DNA of 64,000 nucleotides from Paragorgia papillata (lineage: Eukaryota > Cnidaria > Anthozoa > Scleralcyonacea > Coralliidae). The notes below the pieces were generated by a model that ran no database searches, was not told the DNA's origin, and worked only from the letters and a program-made list of their open reading frames with translations. A program made the position numbers and the translations under genes. The stretch's first letter is position 1, and the number at the start of each line of letters is the position of its first letter. The stretch covers positions 747,001 through 811,000 of the forward strand of contig JAWNZC010000122.1 in the NCBI GenBank assembly GCA_035771165.1, read 5' to 3'. This document shows, piece by piece, positions 23,050 through 35,100 of this stretch.

Positions 23050-23620
23050 AGTCGAGATGTTTTTTCATGTATATTATTAAAATATTAATAAACCTAAAAC
23101 AAAGGATGTGCACGGTGTAAGGTACGGTTCAACATAAAATCACAGCTCATTATAGGCGCTTTGAAGTTTGCCGAGTTTCCAGACCATATCTCTATTGACT
23201 ATGCTGCCATTATTGGCATTATTGCAAGCCACCGTTATGGCTTGCGATTTTTTTCATGTTGAATGAACGTTTAAGAACAAATCAATCAACTTGCAGCGTC
23301 CTTTTGACAGGTTTCTTTGAAATGACGCCGCAAGTTGATTGATTTGTTTTTAAACGTTCAACGTTTTCTGGTGAACTTTCAGTTCAAACGTAAACAAACA
23401 TGAAAAAAATCGCAAGCTTAACGGTGGCTCGCATGGCAGTATATATTTTCAAAAGTTCAATCGCTAAACTATTAAAATTAATTTTTAAAAACACATTTGA
23501 AATATTAATAAGCAAAAAACGAAAAATTTGTGCAGAGGACCGTTCCAACATAAAATCACAGCTCATTAGGCCAATGAAAATTGACATCATGTTTCTCGTC
23601 AACCATTTTCAGAAAATTAG
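23050..23620. repeat. Inverted-repeat region
   Basis: Contains a palindrome CAAATCAATCAACTTGC/GCAAGTTGATTGATTTG (23278-23348), and two copies of CAACATAAAATCACAGCTCA (about 23130 and 23546). No protein gene; the 150-codon plus frame is unrecognised. Confidence 0.45.
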
Positions 23621-23879
23621 TGAGGGATTTTTTTTCCATTTTTTTTTACCAATAAAATTCTACTTGATGCTTCCTCGCAGTCCAGTGAAAACAAATAATA
23701 GGATAAATCATTATTTGAACCAGCCAGGGCTGAAGTCCTTCGACCGAACACGTATCAAATATATATTATTGCTCTCGTCTACTTCAACAATCGTCCACTT
23801 AATAACAAACTTGATGCGTCAGACACGTATAAATTTCCATCTCAAAACATGAATATGGATGTATTCTTGTTCAAAACCA

Positions 23880-24931
23880 CTGATCATTCATCATTCAAGG
23901 CCTCTATGATCTAGAAATCTCCTCTTTTGTCCCTTTTTCTTCTCATCGCTCGTCTCGCACCCGTTCAAGCAAGGACAACTTGCTTCAAGCCAATCCTTGC
24001 AGGACTTCTCTTTTTAGGAACTCTTTTTTTAACCGAATTGTCTTTCTCTGGAACAATCTCTCTCCGATCATCCGTAATAGTACGTCTGTTTCCTCTTTTA
24101 AGCACCAACTTTATATTTACTACTCTTCTAGATCTCAATTAGATTCCACTTTTGAAGTAAATAGAATGCGCACTTGGAAAACCTACTGCTCTAAGTGCCG
24201 TTCTTACAACTTAAGGTGGCTCCATACAGTTTCTTGAAAATGGAAAATACAAGTTTGAGAGTCCAAAACACGTGCATAAACAATTCGGAAAAAGAATAAA
24301 ACTAAATGTTATGCATAGTTAAACAGTCTGACAATCAAAAACTGTTACCAAATAAATAGCAACAGTTGTTGCTATGGCAGCAATGACTTTCAAAATGGCT
24401 GCCAATTACCATTCAAACTAATTTAATTCGAAAAAAACTTTGGTGACCGCCAATTTTTTTTTCCATTAAAAATCTTCTTGAAGTACGAGTAATCAATAGG
24501 CCGATTTAAAAAAAATTCTGTAGAAACGTCATTGTTGCCATAGCAACAACTTTTTTGCTATTTATTTGGTAACAGTTTTTGATTGTCAGACTGTTTAACT
24601 ATGCATAACATTTAGTTTTATTCTTTTTCCGAATTGTTTAATCACGTGTTTTGGACTCTCAAACTTGTATTTTCCATTTTTCAAGAAACTGTATGGAGCC
24701 ACCTTAAGCGGTTGTTCTTAATCTGTCCTATCGTATGTAAATAGTGTATTAGTCTTTGTCTTTAATTTATGTCCACTCCGTATTTTTTGTCAGGTTGGTC
24801 TTCACATGGGACTCATGTCCTGTTGACCATACCTTCAACCATGATCAAGTCTTGCATCGTTTTTATTTTTAACTTGTATTAATTCTTTCGCAGACTTGTA
24901 TGGTTGTAAAGTTAATAAATAAATTCAGAAC
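23880..24931 (+). mobile_element. LINE 3' fragment interrupted by a TTAA MITE
   Basis: The plus strand holds the C-terminal part of a non-LTR reverse transcriptase (about 23940-24210: NPCRTSLFRNSFF, IVFLWNNLSP, VSSFKHQLYIYY), then the MITE at 24215-24703, then a 3' UTR with a hairpin (GGTTGGTCTTCACATGGGAC ... GTCCTGTTGACC). The 5' end is missing. Confidence 0.75.
24215..24703. mobile_element. Complete TTAA-flanked foldback MITE
   Basis: Ends GGTGGCTCCATACAGTTTCT and the reverse complement, arms of over 200 bp, flanked by TTAA at 24211-24214 and 24704-24707. It is nested in the LINE fragment. A half copy lies at 4745-5064. Confidence 0.85.
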
Positions 24932-25322
24932 CAATCTCGTTCCAGAGCCCACCCGGGAAACGAGAGACTCTGGGATAATCCGTTTCAACTCCAGGATTCT
25001 TGTTATTCCAGTTGAGGTACGCACGCGTAAATATCCAAAGCAGAATCTGGATAGTACGTTTCCTTTTCCCCAAACAAGTCAATGGGGTTGCTGGCGAAGC
25101 TCGAATTACAGCATACGACGAAGATATCGATCGCGGCAACGTCTTCACTGGAGTCTTGTCGTCCGACATCTTTGTTATTTTGGTTTTATTATTATCACTT
25201 CAGACCAACTCATGCTCACTACTCAGCCAATAACGTAACGATTTGAAACGGATTATCCCAGTCTCTCGTTTCCCGGGTGGGGAACGTGGGCTCTGGGAAC
25301 GTGGGCTCTGGGAACGAGATTG
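24932..25322. mobile_element. MITE with long terminal inverted repeats, MULE-like (copy 1)
   Basis: Ends CAATCTCGTTCCAGAGCCC and GGGCTCTGGGAACGAGATTG; the terminal repeats reach about 60 bp inward. The flanks ATTCAGAAC and GTTCAGACA match at 6 of 9 positions, fitting an eroded 9-bp duplication. The right end word CTCTGGGAACGTGGG is doubled. A sister copy is at 30396-30814. Confidence 0.8.
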
Positions 25323-26165
25323 GTTCAGACAGGTCGACCTCACTCCAAAATTAAGGAATAGCCTTAATTGTCAACTCGCCTAGAATTAAGGATAATCCTT
25401 AATTTTAAATGAAAACTCATCCCCATACCCAAACCCCTAACCACAACCCCCCGGAAACCCTAAACCTAACCACAACCCCCCGTTGCCTAATCCTCCGATC
25501 CGAAAACAGCTGCTCAAATCCGATCCGAGAATATTAAAACTATAGAGCAAATTAAGAAAAGTACTATACAATAATCTAATGTAATGATAGCCTTCATATA
25601 TTGTGCAACGTGCATACAACTAGTGAATTTGTTAATTTTGTGACAAAAACAATGACAACAGTGAATCTGATGCGACCAGGATTAGCTCAGCCAATTTGGC
25701 AGAGTAGGTGCAATCATTCTCTAAATTTATAATTTATATTGACCATAGCTTTACAGTAGAAAGCTCAGTCAAGTCTATTTTTTGCGGCTACACGTTGCGT
25801 AAACGCAACCAATGTCAGAAGTACGGATGTTTCTATCACTATGTTTCATCAAGCCACAGTCGCCCAAGCGCGTGATATAACAAGCGATCAGTAAACTCGT
25901 TTTCATGTAGGGCCACCGAGCTGTGCGTACCTATGTGTATAAACTAATATCAATAAAGAACATGCACAGAATCACAGAACAAACGCTTGTCTACCAAATG
26001 CCGAACGCACTTGAGAATAATTACATTTAGTGCGAGGACATCATTAAAGAAAGCAAGCGAGCAAACAAGCAGTATAAGATTATTAAAATATATCATAAAA
26101 TGCGCTAAAATTTACCAGTACCAAATTAACGTTCTTCAGCAGGGGTTTGGTAAACATCTTTTTGT
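25323..26165. other. Intergenic, no gene seen
   Basis: Includes a small palindrome of AATTAAGG/CCTTAATT words (about 25350-25403) and a CCCTAACC-rich stretch (about 25420-25490). Otherwise unassigned. The SNRNP70 3' UTR must lie at its right end. Confidence 0.5.
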
Positions 26166-29100
26166 TTAATAGTCATCATTCGACTCGGTTTTGACGGTTG
26201 CTTCCATTTTAATACTCCGCTCCATTTTAATATCTTGCTCCACACTTGGTTCCATCTTGATATTCGGATCTTCAAAATCATTTCTGTGTTTCTCGTCTGC
26301 TGCTTTCCGTTCGCCATTACGCTCTTCGCCATGCCTGTCTTCGCCATAATCCGCATCACGTTCGCGCCTATCACGATCACGTCTATCGCGATCGCCATCA
26401 CGGTGACGATCGCCATCACGGTGACGCCTATCACGATCTCGATCGCCTTCACGGTCACGACGATCCCCGTCACGGTCGCGCATATCACGATCCCGTCCCC
26501 TTCCACGATCGCGCACTTCACCATCACGGTCACGATCGCGCATTTCACGATCCCCTTCACGATCGCGATCTCCATCACGGTCACGCACTTCACGATCACG
26601 ATCCCCTTCACGTTCGCGATCTCCATCACGGTCACGCACTTCACGATCACGATCCCCTTCACGTTCGCGATCTCCATCACGGTCACGCACTTCACGATCA
26701 CGATCCCCTTCACGTTCGCGATCTCCATCACGGTCACGCACTTCACGATCACGATCCCCTTCACGTTCGCGATCTCCATCACGGTCACGCACTTCACGAT
26801 CACGATCCCCTTCGCGATCTCCATCACGGTCACGCACTTCACGATCACGATCCCCTTCACGTTCGCGATCTCCATCACGGTCACGCACTTCACGATCACC
26901 TTCGCGATCTCCATCACGGTCACGCACTTCACGATCACGATCCCCTTCACGTTCGCGATCTCCATCACGGTCATGCATTTCACGATCCCCTTCACGATCG
27001 CGCATTTCACGATCGCGATCTCCATCACGATCGCGCACTTCACGATCCCCTTCACGATCGCGCATTTCACGATCGCGATCTCCATCACGGTCGCGCATTT
27101 CACGATCACCTTCACGGTCACGCATTTCGCGCTCCCCTTCACGACCGCGGTCACGATCTCCATCACGGTCGCGCATTTCACCTTCACGATCTCCTTCACG
27201 TTCGAGCATATCACGATCTCCTTCACGACCACCACCATCACGTTCACGATCGCCTTCGCGACCACCACCATCACGTTCACGATCGCCTTCACGACCACCA
27301 CCATCACGTTCACGATCGCCTTCGCGATTTCGATCTCCTTCGCGATCACGTTCACGTCGTCTTTCACGATCGCGGTCCCTACGGTTGAAAAAGAAAATAA
27401 AGTGGCATAAATAAAATAAAAGATAATCTCACAAGACATAACAGCAATGTCAACGGCTTGAAAACGTTGGTCGTTACTTCTCTGTACTCGTTGCAAAGAT
27501 GTCTTTAGTGCTCAGGGATAGACCCGGATCCCTGCGATCGTCACGAGACAGCTTCCACAACCTTCGGAATACCAGCCGGACTCTCTAACCATTGATTGAG
27601 CGACTAGCAGACTAGTTCCTAGTCCTCTTTTCTCTCGAACTTATTTTGGTGACGTCACAGAATAGGGATCGAGCGAGAGGACTAGCGGAAAATCTTTATC
27701 TATCACGAATCCTGCTGGAGCTCGGATTCTTTAATCTTTATGAACGAGGGCACTTAAACAAACTTCTTCTTGCGAGCAGACAGCAAACGAGTAGGTTTCT
27801 TTATTTTACATTACGTTAAAATGTTGTTACATACGAGGCTTTATAAAGTAGTGTTCGGCGTAGGAAGTGATTGTGTTGAAACACATTTATACAAATCGAA
27901 ATATGCTATTTTAACGTTTCGGCAGTAGACCAACGTTGCTATATGATGTTATAAAGAATTGTGCAGACCGACGTGAGTGTTATCTGCCTTGGTTTTCCGC
28001 CAAACGGCCGTTTTGTGCCTGTATAATTTGGGCCCAGTTTTGGGGCCAGTTTTGGGCCAAGCAAAACATTTTATTGCAGGGCTCTTACAATTTCGGTCTG
28101 CCGCTCGACGTTAAAAAGAGAGGCCTGGAAACCAGGCTGAGCGATTAGAACTCAGATGGCAGACCGAGGTTATGATATTTATACCTGGGAACGAGTCAAA
28201 CTGTACGTGTGTCACAAAGCACTCGTTAAGCTACAAGTCGCATTGCGTCAGTTAATTTTGAGTTAAATGTTTTTCTACGTTAGGTATAATATGTTCAGCT
28301 TGAAGTTGGTAAAATTTCGTTTGTTTTTGCTGTACAAGCTGTTAAAAAATGTGTGGAAGCACGGGTGGCGTGTGCTGTTAGGGCGCTGCTTCTCACCGCT
28401 GTAGTTAAGCCCAGTTGGACGGGGTTAGTACTTGGATGGGTGACCGTCTGGGAATAACCCTGTTCTCGAACTTGAATTTCATGTGAGTAGAGTTTAGTTG
28501 GTCTCTCCTGTGCTTCGAGGGTTTTTCGCAGGCTTCTGCGGTTTTCCTCCCTCCGTAAAATCAACACTTAGGTCTTAGCTTATGTCGTGCACTTTAACAT
28601 GAGCCTCTGGCTCGGATGATTGGGCGACCACATCCTGTGCTTAACGACGTTAAATAAATCATTACTCAATCATTACTCATTATAAACTCAGAAAACTTTG
28701 ATCTTCAGACGGAACTCTGCGTCTGCGAACGTAGAAAAACTTGTGTTAGCGTTGCTGTGTAGAAGACAATCTTACCTGTCACGATCTTTATCACGGTCAC
28801 CGCGATCGCCACGATCTCGCTCACGATCCCGGTCGCGCTCTCCACGATCACGTTCACCACGATCACGCTCGCCTCGGTCACGTTCACGATCTCCACGATC
28901 ACGCTCGACGCGTTCACGATCTCGGCGACGGCGATCCCCATTTCTATCTCGATCCCCGCCTTCTCGCTCGCGACCTCGATCTCGCCTCTGACGATCACCA
29001 CCACGATCACCACCACCACCACGATCACCTCGCTCTTCTCGTTCTCTTTCCCGATCCCTAGAAACATTTGGACAGAAAAAACCTTTCCTAATTATTCTTG

Positions 29101-32100
29101 CTTTAACATTAAGTTTAGTTCACTGATCTTTATATAACTGGATTGCTCATCCTCGATCCTTCATGGTCAGCGGTAAACATTTTGAAGCCACTAGCGGCCA
29201 TATTGTTACTCCAGGTCCAGTGTACTTTGCGGGCTTAAGAGTAGTAAGAGTTTACTGGGAGAGTGGAAAAACTGGAAAAGCCGTTAAACAATTCTCAGAT
29301 GCCAATTTACTGTTACTACCGAAAAACAGAAGGGAAATACTTCAAGGCTTTGTAAAGACTTATGCTTTAACACCAAAGGTATATAGATAGTTTTATAATG
29401 AAGTTATTGACTATTGACTGATTTCGTTGGTTTTTACGAGTTTTGTGATATAGGCAAGTTTATCGAATAACGGGCAGAGTAAAAAACTACAAAATAACAC
29501 GTTTTACTGCTTAATAATACAAACAAATGCAAAGACTATAAGCTTCTAAAGCTTTTACAGTGTTCTTTGTTTGATACCAATGGCAGAAGTAATATATCCA
29601 ACACGAGTCAGTGTTCTTCCTCCGATTTCTAAATACAGCCAAGCGGGTTGAAAATACGAGGCGAAGCAGAGTTTTTTTAACCCGCTTGGCTGTATTTAGA
29701 CATCGGAGGATGAACACTGACGAGTGTTGGATATAGCTTCTCAAACGAATCAACATTTTAAGAGAAAATCGACCTCAAAGTTTGCTAAATTTGACCGTAA
29801 TCTTCCTCCGATTTCTAAATACTGATTTCTTTTGAATTTTCCTCATGAATGATTAATGAGTTTGAGAAATATTTTTAATGTGGCTTTTTTCGTCTAAAAA
29901 AAAATGACGACAGATTTTGGAAAAATATTTCGCGAAAGGACTGGGCGGGTCCGGTTGACCCATCCCTTTTAGCGGTAAGATGCGTATGCAGAAAAGTAAT
30001 TCAATAGTTCACTTGACGCAGTGGGGCGAACTCTCTGTTGTTTAGTGCTTACCCCAAAATTAGCGGTAAAGACGTACCTAATATGAACGAGTTTTCTGAT
30101 TGGCTATGAGTAACCAATCACATTGTCGATTCATTTCTTTAGGGTAGCTTATCCGAAGTTCTAAACCAATCAGAACTCTTCCCAGTACAGAGTGCAGTAT
30201 TTGTCAATGCCCAGCAAAGATCCACTCACCTTTCAAAGTTCTCTACACGACCAGAATGCCTTACGTTTACATCTGGACCACCAGTACGTGTACCACCAAG
30301 ACCTCCACCTTGAGTCAAATAACACGTTAGGACAAAGTAGTGTTTACACCCGCATAATTCATTCAGCACAAAGCTTGTAACTTCTATTATCAGTTCAATC
30401 TCGTTCCCAGAGCCCACGTTCCCCACCCGGGAAACGAGAGACTCTGGGATAATCCGTTTCAAATCACCGGATTCTTGTTATTCCGGTTGAGGTACGCATG
30501 CGTAAATATCCGAACGGAATCGGGACAGTATGTTCTCCTTGTTCGACTTTTCCCCCAAACAAGTCAATGGGGTTGCCGGCGAAGCTCGAATTACAGCATC
30601 TATACACATACGGCGAAGATATCGATCGCGGCAACGTCTTCACTGGAGACTTGTCGTCCGACATCTTTGTTATTTTGGTTTTATTAATTCTACCTCCGGT
30701 CACATCAGACCAACTCATGCTCACTATTCAGCCAATAACGTAACGATTTGAAACGGATTATCCCACAGTCTCTCGTTTCCCAGGTGGGGAACGTGGGCTC
30801 TGGGAACGAGATTGTTATCAGTTATAATTTTTTTATAAAAAAATCAATCAAATCATAAAAGGCGAGCGTGGGTGGCGTGTGCTGTTAGCGCGCTGCCTTT
30901 CACCAAAAGTTAAGCCCGGTTAGACGGGGTTAGTACTTGGATGGGTGGAACTAATGTGAGTAGAGTTGTAGTTGATCTCTCCTGTGCTTCAAGAGTTTTT
31001 CGCTATCTGGTGTTACAATATCCGCGGATCGGACTTCGATTTTATGGCTTCTGGACGAATCGCATTCGGATCGAGAGTTTAGGCAAACGACCCGACGCAT
31101 ATCTCTATTTTGGAAAACCCGATGTGGATTGCGAAGAGTGTAGAGCAACTTACCCAAACGTCTCGGTGTCCAGTTCTTTACAGTCCTTCCTCGTTCAACA
31201 TCGACCACAATACGACGACCGTCAATCTTCTTGCCATCCGCGTGTTTGTAGGCAGCTAGAACGGCAAAGAACCAGAGAGGACATGAAGGACGAGCGGGGA
31301 CAATAAAGGACACAAAGGGAGTGTCAGGTGCAGACTTACCGCCTGTCAATCTACCAGACTGACGACGAGCCAGCAACACGGTGACAGCGGTACACCGTTT
31401 GAATATACTTACGCAAACTGCTATATGTTATTTCATAAACACCAAAGACTAAGAACGCAGATTGGGTCTCCAACACACCCATTCGATTCAGAACAACTTA
31501 TCTATACACAATTTATTTATACCAATTTTTACTATCTTTCAAAATTTATTGCATTTAAAAGCCCCAATCAGCCAACGCCCGTGTTTTTTCGTTTACAAAT
31601 AACAAAAATATTTTAAACAGTAATAATTTAACCGTATCGTGGTTTTATATCTGATAAAATTTCTCCTGATTTACATAAACTTTAGCTTTGATTTTCTCGC
31701 CTTAGACAACGTTATTTTTCAAAATTACTACGCCAACGAACTTACCAAACGGTGATCGTTTTTTAAGCCATTCAAAACACTCGCAGAACGTGTTTTAAAT
31801 AGTACAAAACAAAAATATTTTAAACCGTACAAAAAAACAATTCGCATTTTAATTAGGAATGCAAATTATTCACTTCCATAGTTTTCCATGAAGAATTCCT
31901 TTGTTTGAAGACCTTAAGGTTGCCGTCGTAGGTCTTAAACTCCCTAAATCCCGATTCACACTTGTAAAATAAGTACAAGGACGTACGCAAGCACAGTTGG
32001 TCTCTCACAGTATGTTAACCCCTTTGTACTTGAGAAGTACAAGGTATTTAATCGACCAAAAAGTGCTATTAAACTGCGCTTGCTTATATCCTACTTGTGC

Positions 32101-35100
32101 TTGTTGCAAAAGTGCGAATCTGGTCTTAAGGCGAGGTAATACGGGCAACATTTTTCTTCAACTTGCAACGCAATTTTGTTGCGTAGCAAGTTTAAAAGCG
32201 TTGTTGCACGTCAGTACCACCCACCTTAAACATTGTCACGCAATAATAATTGGGTGGTAATACGTGCAACAACGCTTTTCATCTTGCAACGCAACAAAAT
32301 TGCGTTGCAAGTTGAAGAACGTGGCCCGTATTACCTCATCTGGTTATGCAACGAAATTTCGCCAGTTTTTTTATGATTGCATTTTAAAGAACACTTAAAA
32401 TGACAAAGTAACAGCTTTTGCAGAATTTTGTTTCCTTGCTTCATTTTTGAGATATTCAGGTTTGTTTGATATGCAAATGTCATACTTGTGACATCACACT
32501 GCATGACTTTTTAGAAAAGTATGACTTTCTCTTCAAGAGTACTTATCGAAAGTACTTAAAAAATTGCACTTAAGGCCTGGCCAAACGCTTTCAACATTTC
32601 ATTCAACATCGTTCAACATTGTTGAACTCAACATGTTGAAAGCGTTTGGCCACCCCTGTTGAAGGATGTTGAACGTTGTTGAACGAAATTTGAACATGTT
32701 CAAATTTTCGTTCAACACGCGTTCAACATTTCTATTGTTCTCAAAATGTTGAAAGGTGTTGAACGCATTTGGCCACATTTCATTCAACTTTGTTGAACAG
32801 AGACATGCGCCATGTGGGATATTGTCGATTCCAGCTTTTGTGCATGGTAGCCCGCTTTCAATTAATTGTCATCCATGAAAGTTGAACGATGTTGAATTCA
32901 TTTGGCCACTCGTGCTTTCAACATTATTCAACAATGTTGAATGCTGTTGAATGGGATGTTGAAAGCGTTTGGCCAGGCCTTTACATGTATGTTCCCATAA
33001 CTGGTCACTAAACGTGCGTAGTTGTGTGTAAAATATTTGGACCATCCTAAAATTGATGCTCTTTCAAAAAAGTCATTATGCAGCTGGGTGCATGATGTTA
33101 CAAGTAGGACATTTCCATATCAAACAAACCTAAATATCTCCAGAATGAAGCAAGGAAACGAAATTCTACAAAAGATGTTACTTTGTCATTTTAAGTGTTC
33201 TTTCAAATGCAATCATAAAAAGCTGGGGTGAAATTTCATTGCATAAACACTTTAACACTTAAAATTATTTCTTTTGTTCTCCAAATTGTTTTTGCTTTAT
33301 TCTCTCGCTTATTCTTTTGTTCTTGGCGTCCGATGAGCCTGGTTTTCATACGTCATAATTCGTCGCCGATATAGCTTTGCGACAAATTGCGACGAATTAG
33401 GAATGTGAAAACCGGCAATCGGGGACAACCCCGATCATCGCAAGAACCAAAAAAAAAATCGTTTCCCCCCATGATCACCGAAGAATTAAGACAAGCAAAA
33501 GAAATAAACACCGAAATCCAATGAAATTAGATGAATTCGGACCCAGCCTCTAGAAAAAAACTAAGCACTTCAAACAAACACACTAACGTGTGAAAAATGC
33601 CCCGATTCTTCCCTGGTCGACTTATCTCAAATATTTTTTGCACCTGACGCACCAGAACCTCTTACGTTTTCAGTATAACAGCGCTATGACGAGTAAAATC
33701 TTCGTGTCGAGTAATAATCTATTGTTTACAGCGGCGCCCATTTTGAAAAAAATATATATACCACTTTTCCGCCTTGATTGGCGACGGTCAGCGATTGTTT
33801 GGGATGTTCGCCGATCACCGGGCCCGATCGTCGCAAACGCGAGCATCGGCGATGAAATGCGACAAATGAAAACCTGTTAACGAAACTGTTGCACACGTTT
33901 TTCATGCGTATTTCAATCCTGGAGAAATTTGCGTTTTCTGCCTCATGTCGTATGCAAATGACACATGTGCATACGAACAATGGATTTTCGCGTGAATGAA
34001 CCACCTGCGTATACGTCACAAAACATTCTTACCAACATTTCTCCCAAAACGAACCAGCCTACACGGCAAACTGAGGGTTCATAGCTTGGGAACTATTCCC
34101 ACGGATTCTCTTATGATTTTCACCGACTTACGCTCTTCTGTGCATTAAAACAACAAAGTACACCCACGAGTTTTCATTTCATAAACATTTTTAGAGAAAC
34201 GAAATTTGAACACTGAGATATTTAGGGTTAATATATAACCTTTAGGGCTAATATATAACCTTTTCGAACGCCTCAAATAACAACATTAAGATATATAAAT
34301 TATATGCAAGACTCTCAAGTTTGTATAAATAAATGTTTGAAAATTTTCACCTCGATACATGCAATTGGTGTACATTCAAAGGTTTTAAAGTAAATATTCT
34401 TCACCGAAATGACGCCTTTGTTATAACCAAATTTTCAGCTTTATGGAAACTAACCAACTTTTCTGTGATCTTGAAATCCATTTATTGTGAACTTTCTCGC
34501 CAGCTACATCTACCGAAACGCCAGAATGCTAGGAGCGCATGTACTTACAAAAGCCCGTATACTTACAGCATGCCAGTCTACCCAGGAAATGTTATGCATA
34601 TTCGGACCAATGTGTTTCCCAAGAAAATACTTCGTTCGGAAGCCACAACTTTACAAGTTTAGCCAATCCAATTTCATAACGGGCCACTTTATAAATTAGT
34701 GTGAGACTTAGACATGTCTGTTTACGCAGTCCCTCACTCGTTTATGAAGTCGCGCAAGTTACCAATAGTGCAGTTTTCGTCAAAGCAACCTACTTACTTC
34801 ACTTTGTGATGGAGGCAGGTAAACAGTAACATCTATTTAATAATCATTCTAGTTAAATTAGAAAACGTGGTCTGTGTCCCCTGCAACTTAAGTTTGGGTG
34901 CCAACTAACAACCCAGACGGCCGTATAGCCGTCCACACGAAGACAATCACTCACTTCCCCGCTTGGAGACAATAATTACAAGTATTATAGTCTTGTGGTT
35001 GAAATACAAGTATTATAGTCTTGTGGTTGAAAAATACAAACTACAAGCTACATATATGTCTTTCAATATCATCTATGATCAAAAATTTAAAAAGTTCTTT

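Noticed and set aside
26235..27410. 391-codon plus-strand open frame opposite U1-70K
   Set aside because: It is the antisense shadow of the RD/RE repeats; its Thr/Ile/Phe monotony follows from the repeated codons.
28381..28465. 5S rRNA gene
   Set aside because: Only the 3' part of 5S is present and it is fused to a SINE body; treated as a SINE.
29163..29390. 75-codon plus frame in a U1-70K intron
   Set aside because: No recognised domain and antisense to the host gene.
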